In this document: piece after piece, positions 10,126 to 21,916 of the stretch
How the letters are laid out: the number at the start of each line of letters is the position of its first letter
Numbering within the stretch: position 1 is the stretch's first letter
From: Photobacterium leiognathi
Lineage (GTDB): Bacteria; Pseudomonadota; Gammaproteobacteria; Enterobacterales; Vibrionaceae
Direction of reading: 5' to 3'
Length of the DNA: 64,000 bases
NCBI RefSeq assembly: GCF_030685535.1
Contig: NZ_CP131601.1
Location: 372,001 to 436,000, forward strand
Translations under genes and position numbers: made by a program
Notes under the pieces: generated by a model
Databases searched by the model: none
What the model saw: only the letters and a program-made list of their open reading frames with translations
Told to the model about the DNA's origin: nothing

Positions 10126-10986
10126 ATGAGTGAAACCAATTCAAGCATGGTTGATGTTGCTACGTTGTACATCGTACCTACACCCATCGGTAATTTGGCT
10201 GATATAACCCAACGAGCATTAGACGTATTAGCAAATGTTGATTTGATTGCTGCTGAAGATACTCGCCATACATCACGCTTGTTATCCCATTTCTCTATCT
10301 CAACCCGCACCTTTGCGCTTCATGATCATAATGAACAGCAAAAAGCTGATTTTTTGATCGAGAAGCTTCAGTCAGGTACTAGCATTGCGTTGGTCTCTGA
10401 TGCTGGTACACCGCTGATCAGTGATCCAGGGTATCATCTTGTGAATCGCTGTCGTCAAGCGGGTGTTAAAGTTGTGCCATTACCAGGCCCATGTGCAGTG
10501 ATCACTGCTTTGAGCGGTGCTGGTTTACCTTCAGACCGATTCAGTTTTGAGGGCTTTTTACCACCCAAAAGTAAAGGTCGCCGAGACTGTTTTCAAGCGT
10601 TAGCGAATGATGAACGTACGTTAATTTTTTACGAATCGCCACATCGCATTAATGATTCCCTGAGTGATATGTTAGCCGTGCTTGGTGCGGAACGCCAAGT
10701 AGTATTAGCGCGTGAGTTAACAAAAACTTATGAAACAATCCATGGTGCGCCACTAGGTGAGTTAATTGAGTGGTTAGCTGAAGACAGTAATCGCGTTCGT
10801 GGTGAGATGGTGGTGTTAGTTGCTGAGCACCGCGCACAAAAAGATGAATTACCCGCTGATGCACTACGTACGCTGGGTTTACTTGCGAAAGAATTACCAT
10901 TGAAAAAGGCTGCGGCACTGACGGCTGAAATTCATGGTGTGAAAAAGAACGCACTGTACAAGTGGGGTTTAGAGAATCTCGAATAA
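10126..10986 (+). CDS. rsmI: 16S rRNA (cytidine(1402)-2'-O)-methyltransferase RsmI
   Basis: RsmI uses SAM to 2'-O-methylate C1402 in the 16S decoding centre, acting with RsmH at the same nucleotide. The protein has 286 residues of the tetrapyrrole-methylase fold. Visible signatures are [13 protein letters not shown] at about 16-28, [24 protein letters not shown] and [17 protein letters not shown]. It is divergent from lpoA with only about 52 nt between the starts, the arrangement seen in E. coli. Confidence 0.95.
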   Translation: MSETNSSMVDVATLYIVPTPIGNLADITQRALDVLANVDLIAAEDTRHTSRLLSHFSISTRTFALHDHNEQQKADFLIEKLQSGTSIALVSDAGTPLISDPGYHLVNRCRQAGVKVVPLPGPCAVITALSGAGLPSDRFSFEGFLPPKSKGRRDCFQALANDERTLIFYESPHRINDSLSDMLAVLGAERQVVLARELTKTYETIHGAPLGELIEWLAEDSNRVRGEMVVLVAEHRAQKDELPADALRTLGLLAKELPLKKAAALTAEIHGVKKNALYKWGLENLE

Positions 10987-11117
10987 TTGAGATTGTAAAG
11001 AAGGGAACAAAGTTGTGTGGGTAAGCTGAAATCGCGTAGGTAACGAACGCTTTTGCTGTTTTTTTGCTCATGCTGTGACCTTGTTTCGTTTTTCACTGGT
11101 AACTGTGATGGTTGTCT

Positions 11118-11125
11118 TATACAAT
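11118..11125 (+). promoter_or_regulatory. Candidate rnpB promoter -10
   Basis: TATACAAT lies 7-8 nt before the predicted 5' end of the RNase P RNA. No clear -35 hexamer is visible at the right distance. Confidence 0.4.
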
Positions 11126-11132
11126 CCGCTGC

Positions 11133-11520
<388 letters not shown>

Positions 11521-11529
11521 CATTTAGAG

Positions 11530-11565
11530 AAGGTGGTGTTTGGATAACAAACACCACCTTTTTTT
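11530..11565 (+). terminator. Terminator of rnpB
   Basis: A 13-bp perfect stem AAGGTGGTGTTTG/CAAACACCACCTT is followed by a T-run, just after the mature RNA end. Confidence 0.92.
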
Positions 11566-11648
11566 CGTCTTATTCCCCCATAAAAACATTACATTTCGCA
11601 TAGTAAAAGACAGTGTGTTAGAACTCTGTTTGAATTAGGGCCATGCGC

Positions 11649-11708
11649 TTGACATCGTTTTTGTCTCATACGTACACTTTGTGGTGGGAATTTGTGGGGA
11701 AAAGTGGT
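11649..11708 (+). promoter_or_regulatory. dcw cluster promoter (Pmra) with MraZ operator
   Basis: TTGACA at 11649-11654 and TACACT at 11673-11678 (18-bp spacer) form the promoter. Three GTGG(G/T) repeats start at 11684, 11694 and 11704, exactly 10 bp apart. MraZ is known to bind such phased repeats upstream of its own gene and repress the dcw promoter. The repeats begin at about the transcription start, as expected for repression. The rest of the 11566-11788 gap shows nothing else I can name. Confidence 0.75.
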
Positions 11709-11788
11709 GCAGTCTCATTCTCTCTGTTTTTATTCTGCTAAAGTCAGTATCAATCACTGATTTTTAGTATCATGGAATGGACTAAAAA

Positions 11789-12247
11789 ATGCTAAGAGGC
11801 GCAACATCGATATCTATTGATAGCAAAGGACGCATAGCGATCCCGAAACGTTATCGACAATGGATCACCGAACAATGTGGCGGCTTATTCATTTGCACTA
11901 TTGATCACCAGTTTTCTTGCTTGTTGCTTTATCCCATCAATGAATGGGAGCACATAGAAGCTAAGTTAGCGACATTATCAAGCCTTCATCCTGCAGAGCG
12001 TCGAATTCAACGATTGTTGCTTGGCCATGCTAGTGAATGTGAAATGGATGGACAGGGACGAATTTTACTCTCACCAACCTTACGACAATACGCTCACTTA
12101 CAAGATAAAATCATGCTTGTCGGCCAACTCAATAAATTTGAAATTTGGTCTGATGTGTTATGGCAACAGCAAATTGAACTCGATATCAACCTTCAGGCTG
12201 AGGATGCGTTAGCACAATCATCGCGCCTTAGTGAGCTTTCACTTTAG
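11789..12247 (+). CDS. mraZ: Transcriptional regulator MraZ
   Basis: MraZ is a DNA-binding AbrB-fold ring protein that represses its own promoter at the head of the dcw cluster. The protein has 152 residues with two SpoVT-AbrB repeats. Each carries the family DXXXR motif: DSKGR at about 11-15 and DGQGR at about 84-88. It is the first dcw gene and ends 14 nt before rsmH. Confidence 0.94.
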   Translation: MLRGATSISIDSKGRIAIPKRYRQWITEQCGGLFICTIDHQFSCLLLYPINEWEHIEAKLATLSSLHPAERRIQRLLLGHASECEMDGQGRILLSPTLRQYAHLQDKIMLVGQLNKFEIWSDVLWQQQIELDINLQAEDALAQSSRLSELSL

Positions 12248-12261
12248 CTGAACTTATATTT

Positions 12262-13210
12262 ATGTCTGAACAATTTGAGCACGTTTCCGTTTTACTTCAT
12301 GAATCTGTAGACGGATTAGCAATTAAACCTGACGGTATTTATATCGATGGTACCTTTGGCCGTGGGGGACATAGCCGCCTTATTCTTTCTCAGTTAGGTG
12401 AGAATGGACGTCTATACAGTATTGATCGAGATCCTCAGGCCATTGCCGAAGCTCAGAAAATCAATGACCCACGATTTGAAATCATCCATGGGCCTTTCTC
12501 TGGTATGGAGAAATACATGGAAGAGCGTGACTTGATTGGTCGTGTTGATGGTGTGTTACTTGATCTTGGTGTGTCATCACCACAGTTAGATGACGCTGAG
12601 CGTGGTTTTAGCTTTATGCGTGACGGCCCACTGGACATGCGAATGGATCCAACATCAGGTCAGTCGGCGGCTGAATGGCTAGCGGAAGCAGAAGCGGATG
12701 ATATTGCTTGGGTACTAAAAGAGTTTGGTGAAGAACGTTTTGCTAAACGTATTGCTCGCGGCATTGTCGAGCATCGTGAAAATCCTGAAAAAGAGCCGTT
12801 AACACGTACACGTCAGTTAGCGAGTCTGATTGCTGAAGTTTCACCATTCAAAGACAAGCATAAGCACCCTGCAACACGTAGTTTCCAAGCTATTCGTATT
12901 TATATTAATAGTGAGTTGGATGAAATCCAAACAGCCCTAAATGGTGCTGTGAATATTTTAGCTCCTGAAGGTCGCTTATCGGTGATTAGCTTCCACTCTC
13001 TAGAAGATCGCATGGTGAAACGCTTTATCCGTAAGGAAAGCAAAGGTCCTGAAGTACCAGCTAGGTTTACCGTTAACGGAAGAGCAAATTAAAGCACTAG
13101 GCAGTGCAGCGCTTAAAACCGTAGGTAAAGCGATTAAACCATCGCAAACAGAGTTAGGTCATAACACACGAGCACGTAGCTCGGTACTGCGTTTGGCTGA
13201 ACGTCTATGA
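12262..13210 (+). pseudogene. rsmH: 16S rRNA (cytosine(1402)-N4)-methyltransferase RsmH, frameshifted near the 3' end
   Basis: RsmH N4-methylates C1402 of 16S rRNA. Residues 1-267 are intact, including the SAM-binding GTFGRGGHS, the [16 protein letters not shown] block and [16 protein letters not shown]. The frame then runs into nine unrelated residues and stops at 13092. Dropping one base at about 13063 (A in GCTAGG) restores [15 protein letters not shown] and then [15 protein letters not shown], ending at a TGA at 13208-13210. That stop overlaps the ftsL start as ATGA, the expected coupling. The restored protein has 315 residues, the normal length. It is a real frameshift or a sequencing error. 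As written, the CDS is 12262-13092 (276 residues). Confidence 0.88.
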
Positions 13211-13527
13211 AACAACCTACAGAATCATCATTGAATCTGGCACGCCTGATTGGACGAGATCTCGTTACAGTCGGGCTTGTTCCACTCATTCTAACCTTTG
13301 CTATTCTCGCATCTGCACTTTCAGTGGTGTACATCACTCACGACACGCGCCAACAAATTGTTAAACAAGAGCAATTACTAACTGAGCGTGAAGGCTATGA
13401 CGTGGAGTGGAGAAACCAAATCCTCGAACAAAATTCACTTGCAGAGCACAGTCGAATCGAACGATTAGCGGAAACTGAGCTCAAAATGCAACGTCCATCC
13501 GCCGACAGTGAAGTTGTAATTCAATAA
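13207..13527 (+). CDS. ftsL: Cell division protein FtsL
   Basis: FtsL is a bitopic divisome protein forming the FtsQLB complex that activates FtsWI. The protein has 106 residues: a short cytoplasmic tail, one membrane helix at about 21-42 ([20 protein letters not shown]), then a periplasmic coiled coil ([18 protein letters not shown]) and a C-terminal [12 protein letters not shown] segment containing the conserved ERLA. It overlaps the corrected rsmH stop by 4 nt and precedes ftsI by 2 nt. Confidence 0.93.
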   Translation: MKQPTESSLNLARLIGRDLVTVGLVPLILTFAILASALSVVYITHDTRQQIVKQEQLLTEREGYDVEWRNQILEQNSLAEHSRIERLAETELKMQRPSADSEVVIQ

Positions 13528-13529
13528 AT

Positions 13530-15281
13530 ATGAAGTTTTTTAATCGTTCAAAGCCGAAGAAAAGTGCAACCAAGAAAGCGAAACCATTGATCAAGTGGCG
13601 CTTTACCTTGGTTTGCTTTTTTATCTTATTAGGGTTCTTCGGTCTTATTGCTCGCGCCGCGTATATTCAAGTCCTTGAGCCTGGTCGTCTTATTCAAGAA
13701 GGGGATGCACGTTCATTACGTACTAAATTAATGCCTTCTGCACGCGGTATTATCTCCGATAGAAATGGCGAACAGTTAGCCGTGAGTGTTCCGGTACAGG
13801 CTGTATTCGCTAACCCTGCTGAAATTTTTAAACACGGTGGCCTAAGTGATGTTGAACGATGGCATGCACTGGCTGACGTATTAGGTCTTGATCGTAGCTG
13901 GTTGCTACATGAATTAGATTCTAAGAAAAAACGTAAATTTATTTATCTTGCCCGCCAAGTTAGCCCCGCGATGGCGAACTATGTTCACAAATTAAAGCTG
14001 CCTGGTATTGGCCTTAAAGATGAATCTCGTCGCTTCTATCCTTCTGGTGAAGTGAGTGCGCATCTTCTTGGTTTTACAGGCATTGATGACCACGGCCTTG
14101 ATGGTGTTGAAAAAACCTATGACGGTTGGTTAACTGGTGAACCTGGTCGCCGAACGGTACGTAAAGATCGCTATGGTCGTGTGGTTGAAAATATCTCACA
14201 ACAAAAACGACAACCGGGTAAGCCATTGCAACTTAGTATCGATCAACGCATTCAGGCTGTTGCTTATCGCGCGGCAAAAGAGGGCGTGTTAGATATTCCT
14301 GCTACATCCGTCAGTATTGCAATTTCTGATGTGCGAACTGATGAAATTCTCGCGATGGTTAATGCACCATCTTTCAACCCGAATAACCGTGATGATCGCC
14401 AGCCATACAAAATGCGTAACCGTGTGATCACAGATACTTTTGAGCCTGGCTCAACGGTGAAGCCATTTGTGGTTTACACCGCAATGAAACACGGCATTGC
14501 TAACGAACATACATTGATTGCTATCCCACCGAGCAAGCAGTTCCGCGTAGGTAGCAAGGTGATTAAAGACGTTTCACGTATTGAGCCGATGGCAACCGTA
14601 CAGCGCATTTTGCAGAAATCGAGTAACATTGGTGTGACTAAATTGTCACTCGCAATGCCTGTTGATTACATCATTGATACTTATCGTAAAGTTGGGTTTG
14701 ATGAACCATCAGGTATTAACTTAATTGGTGAAACAACAGGTCATTTCCCTAACCGTTATCGCTGGTCTGATATTGAACGTGCCACACTCGCTTATGGCTA
14801 CGGTTTATCGCTAACGCCATTACAGTTACTGCATGCTTATACAACGCTAGGTGCTTACGGTATTAAGCGTCCGTTATCGATTTTGAAAACGGAAAAAGTG
14901 GTACCGGGTGAGCAAGTGCTTGATCCTAAGATCGTCAAGAAAATCTTGTTGATGATTGAATCTGTAACCGATAAAAAAGGCGGCGGCGGTGGCTGGCGTG
15001 CAGCAGTTCCTGGTTACCGTGTTGGTGTGAAAACGGGTACGGCTAAAAAGGCAATTGCAGGTGGTTATGGTGATGATTACTTCTCTTACACCGTGGGTGT
15101 TGCACCTATCAGTAACCCGCGCTTAGCGATTGTGGTGATGGTGAATGAACCAAAAGGTAAAGTTTACTATGGTGGTGCGGTTGCTGCGCCAATTCTGTCA
15201 AAAGTATTAGGTAGTGCGCTGCAAATCCTTAACGTTCCGCCTGATGCAAATACCCTGCATAAAGTCGAGAAGGAATCGTAA
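13530..15281 (+). CDS. ftsI: Peptidoglycan D,D-transpeptidase FtsI (PBP3)
   Basis: FtsI is the septum-specific class B penicillin-binding protein that cross-links peptidoglycan with FtsW. The protein has 583 residues. One N-terminal membrane helix (about 25-43) is followed by the PBP dimerisation domain and a transpeptidase domain. The active-site motifs are S308-T-V-K311, S364-S-N366 and K501-T-G503. The C-terminus is in the mature form region. It lies between ftsL and murE. Confidence 0.97.
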   Translation: MKFFNRSKPKKSATKKAKPLIKWRFTLVCFFILLGFFGLIARAAYIQVLEPGRLIQEGDARSLRTKLMPSARGIISDRNGEQLAVSVPVQAVFANPAEIFKHGGLSDVERWHALADVLGLDRSWLLHELDSKKKRKFIYLARQVSPAMANYVHKLKLPGIGLKDESRRFYPSGEVSAHLLGFTGIDDHGLDGVEKTYDGWLTGEPGRRTVRKDRYGRVVENISQQKRQPGKPLQLSIDQRIQAVAYRAAKEGVLDIPATSVSIAISDVRTDEILAMVNAPSFNPNNRDDRQPYKMRNRVITDTFEPGSTVKPFVVYTAMKHGIANEHTLIAIPPSKQFRVGSKVIKDVSRIEPMATVQRILQKSSNIGVTKLSLAMPVDYIIDTYRKVGFDEPSGINLIGETTGHFPNRYRWSDIERATLAYGYGLSLTPLQLLHAYTTLGAYGIKRPLSILKTEKVVPGEQVLDPKIVKKILLMIESVTDKKGGGGGWRAAVPGYRVGVKTGTAKKAIAGGYGDDYFSYTVGVAPISNPRLAIVVMVNEPKGKVYYGGAVAAPILSKVLGSALQILNVPPDANTLHKVEKES

Positions 15282-15284
15282 ATA

Positions 15285-16802
15285 ATGGCATCGTCACGCA
15301 TTATGATGAAATTAGAGATGCTGTTATCACCTTGGCTGACAAATAAAGCGTTGCCTCAGGCGCTGAGTGATTGTCAGGTTAACGCGATAACACTAGATAG
15401 CCGACAAGTTGCCGCTGGTAGCTTGTTTGCTGCTGTAAAAGGACACACTGTGGATGGTCGTCGTTTTATTGATACGGCGATCCAAGCAGGCGCGGTGGCT
15501 ATCATTGCTGAAGCTGATGGTATCGCACAAGATGGTGATATTGTGCAGCAAGATGGCACATGTATTGTTTACTTGCAGGATTTAAATCAAAAGTTGTCTG
15601 CAATTGCAGGACGCTTTTATGGTGAGCCGGATCAGCAACTTGCACTGTATGCGGTAACGGGGACTAACGGTAAAACCACGATCAGCCAATTATTAGCGCA
15701 ATGGGCAAATCTTATTGGTTATAAAGCTGGTGTTATGGGCACAACAGGTAATGGTTTACTTACTGATTTAAAGCCTGCGGCAAATACTACTGGTAGTGCG
15801 ATCGAGATCCAGCAAACGTTAGCGGATTTAGTCGAACAAGGCGCTGATTTTGCTGCGATGGAAGTCTCTTCTCATGGCCTAGTTCAAGGTCGAGTACGTG
15901 ATCTGCATTTCAAAGCGAGTATTTTTACTAATCTAAGTCGTGATCATCTTGATTATCATGGCAACATGCAAAATTATGCTGATGCAAAGAAATCGCTTTT
16001 CACTGAGCATGATGCTGGCGTGCCGATCATTAATGCAGATGATGCTATCGGTGCTGAGTGGCTCCATGATCTACCGCATGCGGTCGCTGTTGCTATTAAA
16101 CCTGAAGCGGTTGCTAACCATGCGGGCTTAAAGCTTTGGGCAACAGAGGTGCAGTTCAGTACTCAAGGTGTCACCATTGCGTTTGATTCTAGTTGGGGGC
16201 AAGGTAAATTCACGGCACCTTTAGTGGGTTCATTTAATGCCACTAACTTGTTGCTGGCGCTAGCAACATTATTGGCGACGAACCATTCAATGGCTGAATT
16301 GCTGGCGAAAGCGCCACAGTTACAAGCTGTGATTGGGCGTATGGAAGTTTTTCAAGACACTGACAAAGCGATGATGGTGGTTGACTATGCTCACACGCCA
16401 GACGCACTAGAAAAAGCGTTGCAAGCACTACGTGTACATTGTGACGGTAAGCTATGGTGTATCTTTGGCTGTGGTGGCGACCGTGATAGCGGTAAACGCC
16501 CGATGATGGCTGAAGTTGCCGAGCGTCTTGCAGATCAAATTATCTTAACTGACGATAACCCTCGTAGTGAAGATCCTAAGGTCATTGTTGCTGATATGCT
16601 AGCAGGCTTAACCGCGCCGCAATCTGCAACAGTGATCCATGATCGTGCTACGGCTTGTCGTCATGCATTCACTCATGCTTCTCATCAAGACATTATTTTG
16701 GTGGCAGGTAAAGGGCATGAGGATTACCAAATTTTAGCGGATTGTACGATCCATTATTCTGACCGTGAAACGGTTGCTGCATTATTGAAGGAATTGGCAT
16801 GA
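15285..16802 (+). CDS. murE: UDP-MurNAc-L-Ala-D-Glu:meso-DAP ligase MurE
   Basis: MurE adds meso-diaminopimelate to the peptidoglycan precursor in the cytosol. The protein has 505 residues, the normal length for the family. The ATP-binding loop GTNGKTT is at 126-132. The DDNPRSEDP motif predicts specificity for meso-DAP rather than lysine. The ATG at 15285 has AAGGA about 10 nt upstream; ATGs 18-21 nt further on are possible. It overlaps murF by 4 nt. Confidence 0.96.
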   Translation: MASSRIMMKLEMLLSPWLTNKALPQALSDCQVNAITLDSRQVAAGSLFAAVKGHTVDGRRFIDTAIQAGAVAIIAEADGIAQDGDIVQQDGTCIVYLQDLNQKLSAIAGRFYGEPDQQLALYAVTGTNGKTTISQLLAQWANLIGYKAGVMGTTGNGLLTDLKPAANTTGSAIEIQQTLADLVEQGADFAAMEVSSHGLVQGRVRDLHFKASIFTNLSRDHLDYHGNMQNYADAKKSLFTEHDAGVPIINADDAIGAEWLHDLPHAVAVAIKPEAVANHAGLKLWATEVQFSTQGVTIAFDSSWGQGKFTAPLVGSFNATNLLLALATLLATNHSMAELLAKAPQLQAVIGRMEVFQDTDKAMMVVDYAHTPDALEKALQALRVHCDGKLWCIFGCGGDRDSGKRPMMAEVAERLADQIILTDDNPRSEDPKVIVADMLAGLTAPQSATVIHDRATACRHAFTHASHQDIILVAGKGHEDYQILADCTIHYSDRETVAALLKELA

Positions 16803-18181
16803 TTGAGGTTCAATTAAGTCAGCTTGCATCGGTATTAAATGCCGAGCTTATTGGTGCGGACACTTCAATTTCTGCTGTATCAACAGATACGCGAAATATC
16901 CCATCAGAAACGCTCTTTATTGCATTAAAAGGCGAGCGTTTTGATGCCCACGATTTTTGCCAAACGGCTAAAGATAACGGTGCTAAAGCTCTGTTGGTAA
17001 GTAAACGCTTACCTGTCGACTTGCCTCAGTTAGTGGTAACAGATACGCGTATTGCTTTGGGGCAAATGGGCGCATGGCTAAAAGCGGAAATGACCCAAAA
17101 ACACGGTTTAAAAACATTAGCGCTAACAGGTAGCTGCGGTAAAACCACAGTAAAAGAAATGTCTGCAGCTATTCTCGCAACTAAAGGCAATGTATTAGCG
17201 ACAGCGGGCAACTTTAATAACGACATTGGTGCACCATTAACACTACTGCGCTTAACGCCTGAGTACCAATACGCAGTGATTGAACTTGGTGCAAACCACC
17301 AACAAGAGATTTCCTATACCACTAATTTAGTCAAACCTGATGTCGCACTCATTAACAACTTGGCTGCAGCACATCTTGAAGGTTTTGGTTCACTAAAAGG
17401 GGTAGCAAAAGCCAAAGGTGAAATTTTTGAAGGGTTAAGTGATGGTGGGATTGCCATTGTTAATCTTGATTCTAATGATTTACCGCTATGGCAACCATTG
17501 CTTGCTCAACATCAAGTGCTTACCTTTTCTGCAACTGCGTCTGATGCGGATTACCACGCCGAGCAGATAAACATTAACGCTCAAGGGTTAGCCTGTTTTA
17601 CAATGTGCACCCCGATTGGCAAGGTTGACGTTAATTTAACGCTTGCGGGTATGCACAACGTGGCAAATGCACTTGCAGCGGCAGCACTAACTATCTCGTT
17701 AGGTGCAACGCTAGCTGAAGTAAAAGCAGGGCTAGAGACCATGGCGAACGTGAAAGGTCGTTTAGATATTACCGAGCCTCGTGCGGGTTTACGTCTGATT
17801 GATGATACGTACAACGCCAGTGTTGCAGCAGTTAAAGCCGCGATTGATGTATTAGCCAATTTCCAAGGTCAGCGTTATTTCATCTTAGGTGATATGGCTG
17901 AACTGGGGGATGAAAGCGATAACCTTCACCGTGAAGTGGGCGAGTATGCGCAAGCCAAACAGCTTGATTGTGTGATGACGTTTGGTCGTGCAAGTGCTGT
18001 GGTTAGCGATTTAAACCAAGGGCAACACTTCACCGATAAAACGGCGCTTATCGCATTACTTAAACAACAATTACAACAACATTTTAGTCAACCTGACTTT
18101 GAGCAAGTCACAGTGCTTGTTAAAGGCGCAAGAAGCTCGAAAATGGAAGACGTTATTGCAGCATTGCAGGATGATAAATAA
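16799..18181 (+). CDS. murF: UDP-MurNAc-tripeptide--D-Ala-D-Ala ligase MurF
   Basis: MurF attaches D-Ala-D-Ala to complete the UDP-MurNAc-pentapeptide. The protein has 460 residues with the Mur-ligase loop GSCGKTT at 111-117, the central [13 protein letters not shown] segment and the C-terminal DDTYNAS motif. Its ATG overlaps the murE stop (ATGA), and its own stop shares a base with the mraY start. Confidence 0.96.
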   Translation: MIEVQLSQLASVLNAELIGADTSISAVSTDTRNIPSETLFIALKGERFDAHDFCQTAKDNGAKALLVSKRLPVDLPQLVVTDTRIALGQMGAWLKAEMTQKHGLKTLALTGSCGKTTVKEMSAAILATKGNVLATAGNFNNDIGAPLTLLRLTPEYQYAVIELGANHQQEISYTTNLVKPDVALINNLAAAHLEGFGSLKGVAKAKGEIFEGLSDGGIAIVNLDSNDLPLWQPLLAQHQVLTFSATASDADYHAEQININAQGLACFTMCTPIGKVDVNLTLAGMHNVANALAAAALTISLGATLAEVKAGLETMANVKGRLDITEPRAGLRLIDDTYNASVAAVKAAIDVLANFQGQRYFILGDMAELGDESDNLHREVGEYAQAKQLDCVMTFGRASAVVSDLNQGQHFTDKTALIALLKQQLQQHFSQPDFEQVTVLVKGARSSKMEDVIAALQDDK

Positions 18182-19263
18182 TGATTTACTGGTTAGCTGA
18201 ACAGTTTCAGTCAACGATCCCGTTTTTCCGCTTGTTCGAGTATCTCACGTTCCGTGCGATCATGAGTATCCTAACAGCGTTACTTTTCTCGTTATGGATG
18301 GGACCTCGTCTCATTGCCCGTTTGCAGATGCTGCAAATTGGACAGGTGGTACGTAACGAAGGCCCTGAATCTCACTTCAGTAAGCGTGGTACGCCAACCA
18401 TGGGCGGTATCATGATCCTTGCTGCGATCACTTTTACGGTACTGCTCTGGTGTGACTTAACTAACCCTTATGTTTGGGCTGTACTCATCGTGATGTTGGG
18501 CTATGGTGCAGTAGGCTTTGTTGATGATTACCGTAAAGTGGTACGTAAAAACACCGATGGTTTGATTGCGCGTTGGAAGTACTTCTGGCAGTCAGCTATC
18601 GCATTAGTTGTTGCTTTTGCGCTATATGCTTACGGTAAAGATACAGCTGCAACCCAATTAGTTGTGCCTTTCTTTAAAGATGTAATGCCTCAGCTAGGCT
18701 TGTTCTACATCGTGATGACTTACTTTGTGATTGTCGGTACCAGTAACGCAGTTAACCTAACTGATGGTCTTGATGGCTTAGCGATTATGCCAACAGTGAT
18801 GGTATCAGCTGGCCTTGCTTTCATTGCCTGGGCAACGGGTAACTTTAACTACGCAGAATACCTTCATATTCCGTACATCAAAGATGCTGGCGAGCTAGTG
18901 ATTGTATGTACTGCTATCGTTGGTGCTGGTCTTGGTTTCTTATGGTTTAACACCTATCCAGCACAAGTCTTTATGGGCGATGTTGGCTCATTGGCATTAG
19001 GTGGCGCACTGGGCACGATTGCCGTACTTGTTCGTCAAGAGCTACTACTTGTGATCATGGGCGGTGTATTTGTAATGGAAACGGTATCTGTGATCCTACA
19101 GGTAGGTTCATACAAACTACGTAGTCAACGTATTTTCCGTATGGCACCGATTCATCACCATTACGAACTAAAAGGCTGGACAGAGCCACGTGTTATCGTG
19201 CGTTTTTGGATTATTACACTGATGTTGGTATTGATTGCGTTAGCAACACTTAAGGTACGTTAA
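18181..19263 (+). CDS. mraY: Phospho-N-acetylmuramoyl-pentapeptide-transferase MraY
   Basis: MraY transfers phospho-MurNAc-pentapeptide to undecaprenyl phosphate, forming lipid I at the inner membrane. The protein has 360 residues, the same as E. coli, with about ten hydrophobic helices. Catalytic Asp-containing loops are visible in [18 protein letters not shown] and [11 protein letters not shown], and the [11 protein letters not shown] histidine loop lies near the C-terminus. It starts on the last base of the murF stop. Confidence 0.97.
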   Translation: MIYWLAEQFQSTIPFFRLFEYLTFRAIMSILTALLFSLWMGPRLIARLQMLQIGQVVRNEGPESHFSKRGTPTMGGIMILAAITFTVLLWCDLTNPYVWAVLIVMLGYGAVGFVDDYRKVVRKNTDGLIARWKYFWQSAIALVVAFALYAYGKDTAATQLVVPFFKDVMPQLGLFYIVMTYFVIVGTSNAVNLTDGLDGLAIMPTVMVSAGLAFIAWATGNFNYAEYLHIPYIKDAGELVIVCTAIVGAGLGFLWFNTYPAQVFMGDVGSLALGGALGTIAVLVRQELLLVIMGGVFVMETVSVILQVGSYKLRSQRIFRMAPIHHHYELKGWTEPRVIVRFWIITLMLVLIALATLKVR

Positions 19264-19265
19264 AA

Positions 19266-20606
19266 ATGAAAGGCTTGGCAGGTGTGAATACGATCGTTGT
19301 GATCGGTCTAGGGATGACAGGGCTTTCTGTTGTTAATCATTTAATGCGTTTACCGCAATCATTGACCATCAAAGTGATTGATACCCGTGACAATCCACCT
19401 GACCAAGATCAACTGCCCGAGTCGGTAGCGTTATGCAGCGGGCAATGGAATACCGAATGGTTATTGTCCGCTGACATGATCATTGCAAGCCCAGGTATAG
19501 CATTAGCAACACCAGAGCTTGTACTCGCAGCTGAAGCAGGCGTAGAAATCATTGGTGATATCGAACTGTTTGCTCGTGAAGTTGATAAACCTGTCGTTGC
19601 GATCACTGGCTCTAATGGTAAAAGTACCGTAACGAGTCTAGTGGGAGAAATGGCGAAAGAAGCCGGTATTGATGTCGGTGTTGGCGGTAATATCGGCTTT
19701 GCTGCACTTGATATGCTAGCGCAGCAACATCAGTTATATGTGCTAGAGCTTTCTAGCTTTCAATTAGAAACGACATCCTCTCTTGAATTAACCGCTGCGG
19801 TTTATCTCAACCTTTCTGAAGATCACATGGATCGCTACCCTGGTGGATTAGCACAATATAGCCAAGCCAAAATGCGCATTTTTGATCATGCAAAGCTGGC
19901 TGTTTTCAATCGTGATGATTTAGCCACAAAACCGACTCAGTTTAGTGGATCGATGACAAGCTTTGGTTTTGATGAACAGGCTTATGGCATTGTTTTAGTC
20001 GATGGTAAAGAGTGGTTAGCTGTGAACGGCGAAGCAGTGATGGCGGTAGCCGACATTGCTTTAGTGGGGCGTCACAATGTTGCTAACTGTTTAGCGGCAC
20101 TTGCGCTTGCTGATGCTGCAGGTATTCCGCGTGATGCATCATGTCGTGCAATGCAGCATTACACAGGCCTTGCGCACCGTTGCCAGTTGGCGGTTAATCG
20201 TCATGGAGTGCGCTGGGTCAATGATTCTAAAGCGACCAACCTTGCAAGTACCTTAGCAGCATTAAACGGTTTACAGCTTGAAGGGAAATTACACTTATTA
20301 ATGGGTGGTGATAGCAAAGGTGCTGAGTTTAGTGAACTAAAACCGGTTCTCGCTGACTTAAACGTACAGCTTTATAGCTTTGGTCGCGATCGACACTTAT
20401 TTGATGATGTAACTAGCAACGTTATCAGTGTTGAAACCATGAGCGAAGCAATGGAGCAAGTGAGCCGTACCGTCCAATCTGGCGATATGGTGTTGTTATC
20501 TCCTGCCTGTGCTAGTTGGGATCAATTTGCCAACTTTATGGCACGTGGTGATGCGTTTGTTGAGCAAGCGATTAAGTTACAAGATTCGGTTTCAGGAAAT
20601 AGTTAA
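19266..20606 (+). CDS. murD: UDP-MurNAc-L-Ala--D-Glu ligase MurD
   Basis: MurD adds D-glutamate to UDP-MurNAc-L-Ala. The protein has 446 residues. The N-terminal Rossmann motif is [11 protein letters not shown] at about 11-21, the ATP loop GSNGKST is at 115-121, and the conserved NDSKATN and [10 protein letters not shown] segments are present. Its stop shares one base with the ftsW start. Confidence 0.96.
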   Translation: MKGLAGVNTIVVIGLGMTGLSVVNHLMRLPQSLTIKVIDTRDNPPDQDQLPESVALCSGQWNTEWLLSADMIIASPGIALATPELVLAAEAGVEIIGDIELFAREVDKPVVAITGSNGKSTVTSLVGEMAKEAGIDVGVGGNIGFAALDMLAQQHQLYVLELSSFQLETTSSLELTAAVYLNLSEDHMDRYPGGLAQYSQAKMRIFDHAKLAVFNRDDLATKPTQFSGSMTSFGFDEQAYGIVLVDGKEWLAVNGEAVMAVADIALVGRHNVANCLAALALADAAGIPRDASCRAMQHYTGLAHRCQLAVNRHGVRWVNDSKATNLASTLAALNGLQLEGKLHLLMGGDSKGAEFSELKPVLADLNVQLYSFGRDRHLFDDVTSNVISVETMSEAMEQVSRTVQSGDMVLLSPACASWDQFANFMARGDAFVEQAIKLQDSVSGNS

Positions 20607-21916
20607 TGTTTAAAATGATCCGTAATGGATTCGCTGCTGTGGGGGGCTGGTTTGTTAAACCAAGTAAGCCCTGTTTATATGATCGTCAATTAGTTTGGAT
20701 TGCGATTGCATTGATGGTCACCGGTCTTGTGATGGTGACATCAGCTTCTGTACCTGTAGCGACACGCCTTACTGGCATTCCTTTTTATTTTGCTTATCGT
20801 CACGCTTTCTTTCTGGTTGGTGCCTTAGTGATCGCAGCCATTGTGCTGCAAGTTCCACTCACTCGATGGAAGCAGTTAAGTGTGCCGATGTTGTTTACAT
20901 CGATAGTTCTACTGGCTGTCGTATTAATCATCGGTCGTTCAGTTAACGGTGCGGCACGTTGGATCCCACTGGGTATTTTTAACTTGCAGCCAGCCGAAGT
21001 GGCAAAGCTTTCCCTGTTTATTTTCCTCGCGGGTTACCTTGTTCGCCAGTACAACCAAGTTCGTGGTACTTTCATTGGCTTTTTAAAGCCGCTTGGCGTA
21101 CTTGGTATTCTTTGTATGCTATTGTTGATGCAGCCGGACTTGGGTTCATCCGTGGTTATGTTTGTTGGTACTATCGGCATGCTATTTATTGCCGGTGCCA
21201 AGTTATGGCAATTCTTAATGATGTTAGGTACTGCACTCGTCGGCATTGCCTTTTTGATCATTTTAGAACCTTACCGTATGCGCCGTGTGACCTCGTTCCT
21301 TGACCCATGGCAAGATCCTTACGGTAGTGGTTACCAGCTTACCCAATCCTTAATGGCATTTGGTCGTGGTGAATGGTTTGGACAAGGGCTAGGTAACTCG
21401 ATTCAGAAACTGGCTTACCTTCCTGAAGCACATACTGACTTCGTATTTGCCGTACTAGCAGAAGAGCTAGGGCTTGCAGGTGTGATTGTGGTTCTGTGCT
21501 TACTGTTTGCACTGGTTTATAAAGCCCTGATGATTGGACGTAAATGTCTTGAAACTGGTCAGCTATTTGGCGGTTTTCTTGCGTTTGGCTTTGGCTTTTG
21601 GTTTGCATTCCAAACTCTTGTAAACGTCGGTGCTGCAGTCGGCATTGTGCCAACCAAAGGTCTAACATTGCCGCTGATCAGTTACGGTGGTTCCAGTCTG
21701 TTTATTATGGCAGCTGCAGTTGCTATTTTGATCCGCATCGATTTTGAGCAGCGTATTGCCGCCAAATTTGAATCTGACGAGCCAGCTGAAGTGGATGACG
21801 AAGCGCTGGATAATATGGATGGTGCAGTCGAGCAAATTGCGATTGACCCAGAGGCTTTACTTGATGGGCCTACTCAATTAGAGAACGATAAAAAAGACGC
21901 TCATGACAAAGAATAA
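20606..21916 (+). CDS. ftsW: Peptidoglycan glycosyltransferase FtsW
   Basis: FtsW is the SEDS-family septal glycosyltransferase that polymerises lipid II with FtsI. The protein has 436 residues and about ten membrane helices. SEDS signatures include [17 protein letters not shown] at about 112-128, [10 protein letters not shown] at about 173-182, and the C-terminal [14 protein letters not shown] long acidic cytoplasmic tail follows (from about residue 390). It overlaps murG by 14 nt. Confidence 0.96.
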   Translation: MFKMIRNGFAAVGGWFVKPSKPCLYDRQLVWIAIALMVTGLVMVTSASVPVATRLTGIPFYFAYRHAFFLVGALVIAAIVLQVPLTRWKQLSVPMLFTSIVLLAVVLIIGRSVNGAARWIPLGIFNLQPAEVAKLSLFIFLAGYLVRQYNQVRGTFIGFLKPLGVLGILCMLLLMQPDLGSSVVMFVGTIGMLFIAGAKLWQFLMMLGTALVGIAFLIILEPYRMRRVTSFLDPWQDPYGSGYQLTQSLMAFGRGEWFGQGLGNSIQKLAYLPEAHTDFVFAVLAEELGLAGVIVVLCLLFALVYKALMIGRKCLETGQLFGGFLAFGFGFWFAFQTLVNVGAAVGIVPTKGLTLPLISYGGSSLFIMAAAVAILIRIDFEQRIAAKFESDEPAEVDDEALDNMDGAVEQIAIDPEALLDGPTQLENDKKDAHDKE

